A DNA stretch of 64,000 nt from an uncultured Devosia sp. (GCF_963517015.1 NZ_CAUQDV010000003.1:124001-188000); one strand, 5' to 3'. Positions 44,756-53,614 are shown, counted from the first letter of the stretch. A program made the numbers and translations. The notes: generated by a model from the sequence alone, not told the origin.

Positions 44756-44770
44756 GAACAAACACAGAAC
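44756..44770 (-). promoter_or_regulatory. SOS (LexA) box upstream of umuD
   Basis: GAAC-AAACACA-GAAC on the plus strand is a perfect alphaproteobacterial LexA operator (GTTC-N7-GTTC read on the minus strand), placed 44 bases before the umuD start. The promoter therefore appears intact although the gene is truncated. Confidence 0.8.
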
Positions 44771-44888
44771 AAAAGTCCGACTTAGATCACAACTGACGGT
44801 TCGATTTGCCCGGGTGTGATTGGAAACTGGCCGACACATCAAGGCAATCAGTTTGCCGATCGATGCTCCAGCTCATTGACGGGCCTTA

Positions 44889-45188
44889 TTGTTCAGAGCA
44901 GGCAAACGTGAGGAATTGTGCGAATCCTGTCGAGAACGGATCTACGATCAACTGGATCGAAGAACGAGAGAGCAATTTGGAGAATCGTGCGGTAGCTGCA
45001 ACCCGTCAAAGTCGCGGGTTGACGCGATCCAAACGGCCAGACACTCACCCCAACCGACCGCCATCGGCGGCGGGGTGAGGCCGCAGGCCCGGCCGTTTGG
45101 GTCGAGTCAAGCTGAGCCAAGGTTCCAGGGAATTGCGGAGCGATTTTCTGGAAAGCTCAGCGACCCCAACTTTGTCGTCCCCGTCTAA
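44889..45188 (+). CDS. Possible small protein with two CxxC pairs
   Basis: A 99-residue frame from a TTG start. The first 40 residues (GKREELCESCRERIYDQLDRRTREQFGESCGSC) look like a real zinc-ribbon, with CESC and CGSC 25 residues apart. The remainder overlaps a large palindrome and looks unlike protein. There is no clear ribosome-binding site. It may be a remnant of a longer zinc-binding protein. Confidence 0.25.
   Translation: MFRAGKREELCESCRERIYDQLDRRTREQFGESCGSCNPSKSRVDAIQTARHSPQPTAIGGGVRPQARPFGSSQAEPRFQGIAERFSGKLSDPNFVVPV
45029..45100. repeat. Nested inverted repeat 1
   Basis: CCAAACGGCC pairs with GGCCGTTTGG at the outside, CTCACCCC with GGGGTGAG inside, and CCGCC with GGCGG at the tip, giving one 72-base three-step hairpin. 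Confidence 0.55.
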
Positions 45189-45221
45189 TCATCGAGCCCA
45201 ACCAACAGATTGGTAGTCGTC

Positions 45222-45281
45222 ATGAGCCGGGCCGTAGGCCTCGTCCCCCCTGGCGCAGAGCGACGAAGGGGGGCGGCTCAT
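45222..45281. repeat. Nested inverted repeat 2
   Basis: ATGAGCC pairs with GGCTCAT at the outside and CCCCCC with GGGGGG inside, over 60 bases. The architecture is like that of the palindrome 120 bases to the left, but the sequence differs. Confidence 0.5.
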
Positions 45282-45383
45282 TCCAATACCGCGTCAATAA
45301 AAGCGGCAAAGTCCCGCAGGGCCCTCGGAGAGCTCACGAACTTTTGGGGTGGCGAAGCCGGGGCCCAAAAAGTGCAAAGTGAG

Positions 45384-45427
45384 TTCCCGCTTTTCTACCG
45401 AAGCGGGAATCTGGTTTTTTGTCTTTT
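45384..45427 (+). terminator. Orphan rho-independent terminator
   Basis: TTCCCGCTT and AAGCGGGAA form a 9-bp stem around TTCTACCG, followed by TCTGGTTTTTTGTCTTTT. It is a textbook terminator on the plus strand, but no plus-strand gene I can defend ends just before it. It may end a small RNA or a decayed gene. Confidence 0.7.
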
Positions 45428-45670
45428 GGATTTTCATCCGCTTGCCGGACGTTCGGCTAGGCCGTAGTCGGATGCTGCCATCTGTCCGGCCTCTGATGCA
45501 GCACCAGAGGCTGCGGGCCCGTATGGGAGTTCGCGGACCGGATCCATATCACCCACGGCGTGCTCAAGGCACAGTGGATTGCGCTGGTTTTCCGATCCCG
45601 TCTCACCGACTGTTGCGCCATACCTTCCTTCGACCGACTCCGTCTTCGACGACCTCTGGTCCGCCTTGGC

Positions 45671-46702
45671 TTATGCCGCAGCCGCGACCGGAGCTTTGTA
45701 TTCCTCTTGTTTGATGAGCAGCGCCCAGATGATACGCGCGGTCTTGTTGGCCAGTGCTACGGTGACCAGCATGCGCGGCTTGCGGGCCATCATCTGCTCC
45801 AACCACGATCCTGCCGGTGCACCTCGTCGACTGGCCTGCAGGACGACTGCACTGCATCCGATGATGAGCAGGCGCCTCAGCGTTCGTTCGCCCATCTTCG
45901 TGATCGATCCGAGTTTCTGCTTGCCTCCGCTCGAGAGCTGACGCGGCGCCAGACCCAACCAGGCCGCGAAGTCCCGGCCTTTGGTAAACGTCTCGGCTGG
46001 TGGCGCGAGGGCGGCAATCGCTGTCGCGGTGATCGGGCCCACGCCTGGTATTGTCATCAGTCTCCTGGCGATCAGATCCTCACGGGCGAGTCGGGCGATC
46101 TCCTTGTCCAGTTTGGCGATCTTGACGTTCAGCACCTCAAGCAGATCGAGCATCATGCGGAACATGGGCTTGGCCGCATCCGGAAGCGACGCGCCTATCT
46201 CGCCATCAAGCAGGTCACCGAGCACAGCTATGTGCGACGGTCCCTTTGGCGCCACCCAGCCATACTCGGTCAGGTGACCGCGGATCGCATTGATCAACTG
46301 GGTCCGCTGCCGCACCAGCAGGTCGCGGGTTCTAAACACCAGCGCCGATGCCTGTTGCTCCTCGTTCTTGATGGCCACAAACCGCATGTTGGGTCGCTGC
46401 GCGGCTTCGCAGATGGCTTCTGCATCGACGGCATCGTTCTTGTTCCGCTTCACGAAGGGCTTCACATAGGCCGGCGGGATCAGCTTGACCCTATGACCCA
46501 GCAGCGTCATTTCCCTGGCCCAGTGATGCGCACCGCCGCAGGCCTCCAACGCCACCAGGCAACGGGGCTGTTTGGCGAAGAACTCCAGCAACTTGGTCCG
46601 GCTGATCTTGCGACTGAACAGCGGCCTGCCGCTGGCATCTGCGCCATGCGCATGAAAAACGTTCTTCGCGATATCCAGACCGATTGTGGTAACTTCCGAC
46701 AT
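45671..46702 (-). mobile_element. IS110-family (IS1111-like) transposase
   Basis: A 343-residue DEDD transposase. The N-terminal catalytic part has GLDIAKNVFHAHG (first D), LVALEACGGAHHWA (E) and KRNKNDAVDAEAI (D, D). The C-terminal transposase_20 part has IPGVGPITATAIAAL and WLGLAPRQLSSGGKQKLGSITKMGE. The start at 46702 gives MSEVTTIGLDIA; an in-frame extension to 46819 lacks homology. All key residues are present, so it may be active. The IS ends cannot be fixed because this family has no clear terminal repeats or target duplications. Confidence 0.92.
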
Positions 46703-46850
46703 GGGCGCCTCCTCAAGTGGTGTGTTCAACACCTCCACTTTGGCACATCGATGCCGCCGGGGGGCGTCCACCCCATCACCCCCGAGGCGACGGTCGGCCG
46801 TCGACCCCATTTCAGTCATTCAACATGACGCCGTCGCTTTATGTAAGCTG

Positions 46851-47042
46851 CTATAGCCAGTCATGATCCGACTGCTTAGTCGGATCAAGGTCCGCGCCAA
46901 GGGGCTCTAACAGAATGTCGAGTCTCCGGTAGTACTCGTCGGTTTTCGGTAAGCCGAAGTTGTCCCGAACATGGCGGCGTACGGATCCGATGATGGTATC
47001 CATCTCGTGCCTGAAATGTGGCGGATAATCAGCGAGGTCCAT
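46851..47042 (-). CDS. Small hypothetical protein beside the IS
   Basis: A 63-residue product, MDLADYPPHFRHEMDTIIGSVRRHVRDNF...LEPLGADLDPTKQSDHDWL. The composition is protein-like, mostly helical and charged. No family is recognised. It begins 192 bases from 46851 and ends 149 bases from the transposase start, so it may be complete or cut by the IS. Confidence 0.45.
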   Translation of the reverse strand: MDLADYPPHFRHEMDTIIGSVRRHVRDNFGLPKTDEYYRRLDILLEPLGADLDPTKQSDHDWL

Positions 47043-47245
47043 GCCCGGTCTCTAAGACTAAGTCCCAACGAACATATCACCGGAGTCAGGGCATGTCCCT
47101 TTCCAGGAGGCGGTATCTTATTAGCAGTCCGTCTTCTACCCACCCCGGAAGAGCCGGTCTCACACCGACCCGTTTCAGTCAATAGCTCCATGTTTGCGTT
47201 CATGAAATCGGCCAGTAAGATTACTCCTTTGGGAGGAAATAGCGA

Positions 47246-47857
47246 TCAAGCGTCGTCGCTGATGACAATCTGGCAGTCTCGCTCGTGGCCCGCTGCGATA
47301 TTGGCCTCGTTACAGGCATCCAAAGCGCCGGCTGCATTCTCACCCGCCCAGATCTCGAAAATGGTGCTGCTGGAGGAGCGTGCCACGACGGCGCCTTCCG
47401 GCAACTGATTGGCGGTTTCGGCCAGCGCCCTGATTGCCTCGTGATGCAGTTGCGGCATGGCCTCTGTCCAGCCTTCGGGCAGGATCTCGCCGAACAGGCT
47501 GCATTCGCCATCGCCCGCTTCCCTGGCTTCTTCGCAATCGGCAAGCGCGCCCGCCTTTGCCGCGTCGCGAGAGTGCAGGCCGCTACGGAGCTTGATTTCC
47601 ATAATGCCGCCGTCCGCCGGAATATATGCGTAGATGGCACCATAGAAATGGTTGTTCATGACATCCATGCCGATCTGGCCTGCAAGCTCCTGCAACTGTT
47701 CCTGTGGTAACAGGTCGGAGGAAACGTCTATGGTAAAGCTCACATGGTCGGGCAGGTTTTCCAGGGCCGCAGCTAACGTCATGGGTGCAGGGCCTTCCTG
47801 GGCCGTTGCCGCGCCGGTCAATGCCATCGCCATTCCCAGAGCCAAAAGCGTCTTCAT
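47246..47857 (-). CDS. Exported hypothetical protein
   Basis: A 203-residue protein with a Sec signal peptide (MKTLLALGMAMALTGAATAQ). The mature part has four Cys in pairs (ADCEE...GECSLF and DACNEA...RDCQIV), suggesting two disulfides. The final ALDACNEANIAAGHERDCQIV resembles the C-terminal pattern of small periplasmic Cys-rich domains. GGAG lies 8 bases before the ATG. It is the only minus-strand member of the left half of the orphan cluster. Its function is unknown. Confidence 0.65.
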   Translation of the reverse strand: MKTLLALGMAMALTGAATAQEGPAPMTLAAALENLPDHVSFTIDVSSDLLPQEQLQELAGQIGMDVMNNHFYGAIYAYIPADGGIMEIKLRSGLHSRDAAKAGALADCEEAREAGDGECSLFGEILPEGWTEAMPQLHHEAIRALAETANQLPEGAVVARSSSSTIFEIWAGENAAGALDACNEANIAAGHERDCQIVISDDA

Positions 47858-48071
47858 CGTGTCTCTCCGTGGATTCATATCAATGTGACGATGGCATTAG
47901 GTCGGACCTTGGTCGAAGGATAAACATCGTGCTCGCCATGACCACAATCATGGCAATCCTTCTCATAGTCCGCACAGCGCCGAGGTCGTTGTTGTCCCTC
48001 ATCGCAAGCCACCTGCCAAGGTTTCCTGGTCTGCGAGCGTCCTACTGTCAAATCCAAGAAGGGACACCATC

Positions 48072-48542
48072 ATGCCTGTGAGGTTGACCAATGCATTTGA
48101 CCCGTCGACGGAACGCCTGATCCAGATATCGATGGCAGTGGGCATCGCTGGACTTTCCTGTTTTCCATCCCTCGCGAGTGAAAGCACCGTGCGAGAATTG
48201 GACGCCTACTGCATCACGGCCGAAGGCACGCGCATGGGCGTAGCGGCCAGCCAGGATGGTGCGACAAACACCTATGTCTGGCCGCATGGCGCGGACATGG
48301 AGATTACCCGAAGTGCGCACAACCGCATGATCGTTTCCCTTTGGCACAGGGAACTGGATTTGATTGGCTTCGACAGCCTGACAAGTCACGCAATCCCGCC
48401 ACCCCATTGTGCGATCGCGCGAGAAGAGCAGGGGCAGTACCACGTCGTTCGCTGGCCTGAGGGTCAGACGCCGCCGTCGCTTGCGGCAGTGTTCGCTGCC
48501 ATGCTGGTTGGTAGCTCGACGCAAGGAAGGCCAGTCCGATGA
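48072..48542 (+). CDS. Exported hypothetical protein
   Basis: A 156-residue protein. A hydrophobic segment at about 19-34 (ISMAVGIAGLSCFPSLAS) looks like a signal peptide preceded by an overlong N-terminus, so the true start may be the ATG at residue 21. The mature part has two Cys (DAYCITAEG, PPHCAIA). It overlaps the next gene by 4 bases (ATGA). No family is recognised. Confidence 0.55.
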   Translation: MPVRLTNAFDPSTERLIQISMAVGIAGLSCFPSLASESTVRELDAYCITAEGTRMGVAASQDGATNTYVWPHGADMEITRSAHNRMIVSLWHRELDLIGFDSLTSHAIPPPHCAIAREEQGQYHVVRWPEGQTPPSLAAVFAAMLVGSSTQGRPVR

Positions 48543-48883
48543 TGCGTGCTTCGGTCTTCATGGGCGCGTGGAATTTCAGCCTTGGCTTTGGCCTTGTCCT
48601 GTCGGCCATGGCCACTCCGGCCGTGCAGGCAGCTTTGCCGCCCGAGAGCCGGCGCGTATCCGAAGTCCACGCCGTGCTCGATGCAACAGCCAGGGCCCTC
48701 GCCGGTCGCGGCGAGATCATCGTCTCGATCGAATTTGCGGATCCGGACTATGTGGTCCGGTCGCGAAACTGCACCGTGACTGCTCGACTGGTTGCACCAG
48801 AGTCTGCGGCCGGTCCGGAGGCGGTGCCAGTTCCCGGACCGCGGCAATTCTCAGTCACGATAGAGCCGCCCATTTGCGACTGA
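48539..48883 (+). CDS. Exported hypothetical protein
   Basis: A 114-residue protein with a signal peptide (ASVFMGAWNFSLGFGLVLSAMATPAVQA). The mature part is about 83 residues, with Cys in SRNCTVTAR and at the C-terminus (EPPICD), which could form one disulfide. It is coupled to the upstream exported gene by an ATGA overlap. The function is unknown. Confidence 0.6.
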   Translation: MMRASVFMGAWNFSLGFGLVLSAMATPAVQAALPPESRRVSEVHAVLDATARALAGRGEIIVSIEFADPDYVVRSRNCTVTARLVAPESAAGPEAVPVPGPRQFSVTIEPPICD

Positions 48884-48942
48884 ATTTGTGGATTTTGACT
48901 GCGTTTTCGCGGCTGTCGATCGCGAATCCGCGGTGAGATTTC

Positions 48943-49593
48943 ATGCTTTTGCTCGGTAATCCCTGGATCGGCGCCATAGGGAAGTCGTCTTTCGCGCTGG
49001 CGCTCGATGACGTGGTGATCCAGGCGCCAGCACCCGAAGCCATGGCTGCCTTGACCAAAACCGATCCGTCCGTTGCCGACAATACCATCCTGGCGGCCGC
49101 GCTTGACGGACTGAGTGGGAGTGTCAAGAGCGACGGGCATCAGATCGTACAGGCCGTGGTCATTTCACCTGCATTCGGCCTTGCCGACATCGACCCTGCC
49201 GCCGTGATTGGGGCGACCAGTATCGATGAGGCCAAAACCGTGCTGGAGGCAGCGATGTTCGAAGGGACGCAGGGCATCCCACCTTATCTCGGCGGCATTG
49301 TTGCCGATGTGCAGCATGAACTCGGCCCAACCGTCACGATCGCACTGACCTATCCCGACTGTGAAACCGCCGACAAAAGCGTTGCTGCGCTTGAGGAGCG
49401 CTGGGCTGCCAACATGGCCACGGTGGCTCAGGCAAATGGGCTGTCCATTGCCGCAGAAGGGGCGCTTTGTGCCGCAGTGGTGAGCTTTATCGGAGAAGAT
49501 GCGGGCGACGCCGGCAATCCTTTATTCGTCGAAACCCTCAGCCGCCATACCAGGCGTGAATTCAACCTGCTTCAGATCGGAGCCGCATCCTAG
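48943..49593 (+). CDS. Hypothetical protein
   Basis: A 216-residue protein. VADVQHELGPTVTIALTYPDCETADKSVAALEERWAANMATV looks like an alpha/beta domain. The first 15 residues are hydrophobic but do not make a clear signal peptide; an upstream start may be lost. It is on the same strand as the two exported genes before it. No family is recognised. Confidence 0.55.
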   Translation: MLLLGNPWIGAIGKSSFALALDDVVIQAPAPEAMAALTKTDPSVADNTILAAALDGLSGSVKSDGHQIVQAVVISPAFGLADIDPAAVIGATSIDEAKTVLEAAMFEGTQGIPPYLGGIVADVQHELGPTVTIALTYPDCETADKSVAALEERWAANMATVAQANGLSIAAEGALCAAVVSFIGEDAGDAGNPLFVETLSRHTRREFNLLQIGAAS

Positions 49594-49645
49594 GCAATCG
49601 ATCAAAATTGATAGATCAGGCCGGATGGCAACATGAGAGGCGCGC

Positions 49646-50113
49646 TTGAGCGACAACAGTCTTCATCTCGTACCCGTCCACCAGGGCGACTATCCCAATG
49701 CCAGGGACAAAGCGCACCAGGCCCTGGCCTTTCTCGTTGAAAGAGACATGGTGGAGGCTCAGCCATCCGACTGCACGCTTGCGACAGCTCCTGGCCACCG
49801 TTTCCTGCCGGGTGCCAGGGAGCTGTTTGAGGATGGCGATGCAATCCATCTCGGTCTCGCCGTGTCTGGCGTCAGTCTCGAATGCGAAGGCCGTCGGGCT
49901 TTCCACCCCATGGAAAGCGCGGATTTGAACCTGACCTGCGCCACCTGTGGCCGGGTCCATATGTTCGACGAGGCGGTCGAATTCATTCCCGGCTGGCTGT
50001 CCGGCGAACAGGAATTTCCCCGCTGTCTGGCCTGTGGTACCGCGCGGCATCTTGCTGAGTGGAATTGTCAGCCCGAATGGGCCTTCAGCAATCTGGGTCT
50101 CACCTTCTGGAAT
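49646..50113 (+). pseudogene. 3'-truncated hypothetical gene with CxxC motifs
   Basis: From a TTG start (AGAGG upstream), about 155 residues look genuine: SLHLVPVHQGDYPNARDKAHQALAFL, LTCATCGRVHMF and FPRCLACGTARHLAEWNCQPEWAFSNLGLTFWN, with two CxxC pairs suggesting a zinc site. After TFWN the frame runs antisense through an exported gene to 50473 and loses protein character. The gene has been joined tail-to-tail with its neighbour and lost its end. Confidence 0.5.
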
Positions 50114-50337
50114 GGCGGCACGTCGTCCGAACGTTCGACGAGCACGGCGCAATCAATATCCTCCCGCTCAGACAGTTCGCGAGGGTACCCCGGTCGCACT
50201 TCACCCCGGCTGGGGTCCATTTCTCGCGAGATGTCCGCAATGCGCTCCGCCAAGGCGATACACTCGGGAGGTACGCCGGCGAATGAAGGTGTCGAGACAA
50301 TCGCCAAGATGGCCACTAACAGAGAACGCTTTATCAT
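50068..50337 (-). pseudogene. 3'-truncated exported hypothetical gene
   Basis: MIKRSLLVAILAIVSTPSFAG is a clear signal peptide, followed by VPPECIALAERIADISREMDPSRG and ERSDDVPPFQK. The sequence then runs into the end of the opposing truncated gene and stops at 50068. About 75 residues look genuine. The junction with the plus-strand gene is near 50113. Confidence 0.5.
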
Positions 50338-50474
50338 TGATGGGTCCACCCCGTCGGTCTACGATTTCCAACGTTGTATCAGCGTGTTGAGGCCGCGTCC
50401 CGTTGATAGCGACAGCAGGACGGACCGCGTAGCGCCGAACCGAAGGGTCACCTGCGCCGCCTGTGGAGAGTAAC

Positions 50475-50975
50475 ATGAGGAAAATTCTGCACGTAACGAT
50501 CTCGCTGGCAGCGTTGCTGCCCCTCCCGGCCGTCGCGGCGCCGACGTGCTTCTCGCGAGTTTACTCGCCCGATCATCTCGATAACAATCCTGGCCAGCAG
50601 GTCGCCCAAATCCGAGCTCTGCACATCCCCAGGATCAACGACATGCCGGAAAGTTATGACATCCGCGTCAGGTTCCGCGACGACACTCGGGAGTTCTCTG
50701 CCATAACATATTGCGACGATATCGACGGCACGACGACCTGTATGATCGAATGCGATGGCGGGATCGTTCTTCCAACGTTCGATCAAAGTGGTCGATTGCG
50801 ATTGAACACCGAGTATCTGCGCGCGGAATACGCGAGATCGGCGGCAGAGGAGATTGGCTGCGCGGAACCAGTGACGCGTTCGATTGCCGATGTTTCGCCA
50901 TCAGGAGATGCCATGCCGACGGTATTTCTTCTGCATTCAGAAGAACCTGGGCTGTGCGACTGGGACGGTCGATAA
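50475..50975 (+). CDS. Exported Cys-rich hypothetical protein
   Basis: A 166-residue protein with a signal peptide (MRKILHVTISLAALLPLPAVAA). The mature part has six Cys (PTCFS, TYCDD, TTCMIECDG, IGCAE, GLCDW), probably three disulfides. GGAGAG lies before the ATG. An earlier in-frame start at 50463 is less likely. No family is recognised. Confidence 0.65.
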   Translation: MRKILHVTISLAALLPLPAVAAPTCFSRVYSPDHLDNNPGQQVAQIRALHIPRINDMPESYDIRVRFRDDTREFSAITYCDDIDGTTTCMIECDGGIVLPTFDQSGRLRLNTEYLRAEYARSAAEEIGCAEPVTRSIADVSPSGDAMPTVFLLHSEEPGLCDWDGR

Positions 50976-51032
50976 GTCCGGCAGTCCAAATTGACGACAT
51001 GGAATACAGCCTATGACCCAGATTAAGCGCTC

Positions 51033-51509
51033 ATGATTGCCTCTGCCACACTTTCGATTGCTGCTGGTGTTCTCATGTGCCTTTTTACGGCATTCCCCCA
51101 GCCCATGGCGCAATCGACGTCGATCTATGAAGACAGCGCCGTCATACCGCCAAACGCCGCCTATGTCGGCACCGCCGACGGTGGCCAATTCATAGTTCTG
51201 GAACGGCGGGACATTCCATCCGATGACGGCAACGCACAGGTCGGGTTCTATATGCAGGTCTTTTATGCCTGGTCCACCGGCGGGCCCTACGGGAGAGAGC
51301 GCATAGGCGATCTCGCATTTGAAGGTAACACAGTCTACGTCCCACCGCCGGGATTGCCGCCTGACCTCCAGGTGCCGACGGTAGACTACATCCTTGGCAC
51401 CACGGACGGGGATGCAAATTCCTCCTTTGAAGACGGTGTGCTGTCCATCCGCATGCCGGAGACCCACGGGAGTCAAAGCAAATGGATATCCCGCCTCGTA
51501 CCCTTTTAA
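51033..51509 (+). CDS. Exported hypothetical protein
   Basis: A 158-residue protein with a signal peptide (MIASATLSIAAGVLMCLFTAFPQPMAQ). The mature domain is beta-rich (NAAYVGTADGGQFIVLERRDIP...VGFYMQVFYAW) and has no Cys. It is in line with the preceding and following exported genes on the same strand. The function is unknown. Confidence 0.6.
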   Translation: MIASATLSIAAGVLMCLFTAFPQPMAQSTSIYEDSAVIPPNAAYVGTADGGQFIVLERRDIPSDDGNAQVGFYMQVFYAWSTGGPYGRERIGDLAFEGNTVYVPPPGLPPDLQVPTVDYILGTTDGDANSSFEDGVLSIRMPETHGSQSKWISRLVPF

Positions 51510-51602
51510 TGGAGCTGGAACGCGATTATGCGGCAACGTTTATGCGCTCGGGCGGCATCCATGCAATTGTCGGTTCATCATCAACAATCGAAGGGTCTGG
51601 TC

Positions 51603-52082
51603 ATGGTCCGCGTTCGCGCCACCGTCTTGATGGTCGCCTGTTCAATGGCCATCGGTTTGCCGGCGGCAGCCAAGTCAGAGAGCGTTTTTACGCCTGCGCC
51701 GGGCTCAAATGAGCGCACTGCCATACTGGATGCGCTACGTAGCGGCACCGAAGTTTTCGTGGTCGAGGAGATGAATGTCCAGGTCACCGATTGCGGAGCA
51801 TCGGCATTCGTTATCGCTGATAGCGGCGGTGCCAGCGCGATTTCCGCACTTTTGGTCAGCGACAGGGATGGCCCGTGGTTGCCAATACTGATCATGAATG
51901 ATGGCAGCGAGATTTGCGGACAGGATATGGCCCACCGATTTGAGACCGTTGCTGCTGCGATTGAGGAACATGGCGGAAATGCCGACAGCATCATGCCCGG
52001 TTTCTCGGAATTGGTCGTAGAAGTAGCATCGTCAGACGGTCTGCATTGCCTTCCTGACGTCTCTTTTCCGTCCCTCGAATAG
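51603..52082 (+). CDS. Exported hypothetical protein
   Basis: A 159-residue protein from MVRVRATVLMVACSMAIGLPAAAK, a signal peptide; a frame open back to 51528 would add 25 residues without export character. The mature part has Cys in VTDCGAS, SEICGQD and GLHCLPD. NDGSEICGQDMAHRFETVAAAIEEHG looks like a compact alpha/beta fold. No family is recognised. Confidence 0.6.
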   Translation: MVRVRATVLMVACSMAIGLPAAAKSESVFTPAPGSNERTAILDALRSGTEVFVVEEMNVQVTDCGASAFVIADSGGASAISALLVSDRDGPWLPILIMNDGSEICGQDMAHRFETVAAAIEEHGGNADSIMPGFSELVVEVASSDGLHCLPDVSFPSLE

Positions 52083-52176
52083 GGTCGCAGTAGCAATCGT
52101 CTTTGCCGATTGCCCTTGATGCAAGCCCGCCTCTGGCAAGGGTTGGCCCCGCCGCCCGCGCTATGCACCTATGAAG

Positions 52177-52581
52177 CTAGATCTCGGGACTTTCCGCTGG
52201 TGCCCTAGCGATATGCGCGAGGATCAATTCTCGCGTCACCCGCTGATTGCCCGGATATTCGTTGAAGCGGGACGAAACTGCGGGGCCGTAGCCGGACAGG
52301 GATCGATCACTCTGGCTGGACAGCCAGTTCGTAAATTCCTCGTCGCTGTCAAAGGTGAGTAAGGGCTCTCCGTGCGGCAGGCCATCCTGCGACTGGGAGA
52401 GGAAGAAGACGCAGGCCTTGCGATCGTGGAAGAGACCGTGGCCTGTATAGTCGCGATGCGCCCGGACAATGGCGCCCAGATCGCCAAACCATCTGTGCCG
52501 TTTCAAAAAGGCGGCCGCGTCAAGCGCCAAAGCATTGCCGAACTGCAATCCGTCATATCGATCTAAACTGAAGGATGTCAT
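52177..52581 (-). CDS. Hypothetical soluble protein
   Basis: A 134-residue protein with no signal peptide. SFSLDRYDGLQFGNALALDAAAFLKRHRWFGDLG and LLTFDSDEEFTNWLSSQSDRSLSGYG suggest a small SMI1/KNR4-like or similar alpha/beta fold, but I cannot assign it. Its ATG overlaps the stop of a broken upstream frame (ATGA), showing it was the second gene of an operon. Confidence 0.5.
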   Translation of the reverse strand: MTSFSLDRYDGLQFGNALALDAAAFLKRHRWFGDLGAIVRAHRDYTGHGLFHDRKACVFFLSQSQDGLPHGEPLLTFDSDEEFTNWLSSQSDRSLSGYGPAVSSRFNEYPGNQRVTRELILAHIARAPAESPEI

Positions 52582-52716
52582 TGGCTGATCTCGTCCGTGT
52601 ACTCACCGCAATAGATCGTGTCATCGACTATGCGGAAGTAGATGTCATAGGGTCGACCGAAATTGGCCTGCATTTCCACAATTGCTGCCCTCTGCTGAAT
52701 GGCCTGTCAGTCACGA
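52578..52716 (-). pseudogene. C-terminal remnant of a gene
   Basis: The minus strand reads QAIQQRAAIVEMQANFGRPY then DIYFRIVDDTIYCGEYTDEISQ and stop, overlapping the next gene in ATGA. A stop codon lies immediately upstream in frame, so the gene body is gone. The operon-style overlap supports it being a genuine gene end. Confidence 0.4.
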
Positions 52717-52728
52717 ATTCGCGGCCCC

Positions 52729-53322
52729 CTATTGCGCGACCAGCACGGCGCGGATCGGAATGGAAAACGTCTCCGACACGGGGATGGTACTTGCATCATT
52801 TTCGTAGGATATCGCCAGATCGAACCGCACGACAAAATCCTGCGGCGCGTTATTGGCGGGTCGGCCCCAGCTCGGCAATATACGGCTGCGAATTGCGTCA
52901 ACGTGCCTTGTCCAACTGCTGATCAGCAGATCCTCGCCGGCTCCGATTGTTTTGTGCTGCGCATTGGTGCCGCCGGTGACATCGTTGAAATCCACAGCCT
53001 GATTGGCCCTGCCTGCAGGCCAGATGGCCGTGGACCGGAAAGATCGCGCAGGGTCTAGCTGATAGCTTACAGTGACCGGTTCAGGACCTGTATTACGGAT
53101 GCGCACTGTCGGCGTGTAGGGAGCAAGATTCGCGGTCCCCTGCGGCTCGATACACAAAGTGTCCGCACCGAACACCTCAAGCACCAACATACCGCTGGAT
53201 TTCGTATCGAGTGTCCTGCTTTCCATACTGCATCCATCGGACGATGCCCCATTTGCAGGCGCGCAGACCAAAACTGCGGTGAGTGCTGTTTGGATAAGTT
53301 TGCCCGATATCCGCTTGAACAT
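52729..53322 (-). CDS. Exported hypothetical protein
   Basis: A 197-residue protein with a signal peptide (MFKRISGKLIQTALTAVLVCAPANG). The mature part is beta-rich and immunoglobulin-like in feel (TPTVRIRNTGPEPVTVSYQLDP, FDLAISYENDASTIPVSETFSIPIRAVL) with two Cys (DGCSM, TLCIE). It may be a periplasmic binding or chaperone-like domain, but no family is recognised. Confidence 0.6.
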   Translation of the reverse strand: MFKRISGKLIQTALTAVLVCAPANGASSDGCSMESRTLDTKSSGMLVLEVFGADTLCIEPQGTANLAPYTPTVRIRNTGPEPVTVSYQLDPARSFRSTAIWPAGRANQAVDFNDVTGGTNAQHKTIGAGEDLLISSWTRHVDAIRSRILPSWGRPANNAPQDFVVRFDLAISYENDASTIPVSETFSIPIRAVLVAQ

Positions 53323-53614
53323 CTCTATTGCTCCCTATCGCGACTGTCCGAACCTAGCCCGCCACTGCCGGGCTGCGATCAACCCCATTTCGGTCATCGC
53401 GCACCTCGGGACTAGCACCGGAAGGCGGACCTGCCCAAGTCGGGTCCTTTTCAGTTTTCGGAACATCAGGATACTCCGTCGAAGCCTAAACTGCGATTCC
53501 GGGTCAAAGCAGAGACAAGTCTGCTTTGGCCTTTCCCTGGCTAATGCCGCATGTCTGCTAACTACCCCGACGACGTCGGTCTCCACTCCACGCCTTAGAT
53601 GTGGCTTAGGAGAT

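Noticed and set aside
45029..45281. Integron attC-like sites with the following orphan genes as cassettes
   Set aside because: The palindromes lack proper GTTRRRY/RYYYAAC ends, there is no integron integrase, and the genes lie in both orientations without repeats between them.
45560..46828. A 422-residue plus-strand protein opposite the IS110-family transposase
   Set aside because: It is a shadow of the transposase; composition is Arg/His/Gln-rich and has no domain.
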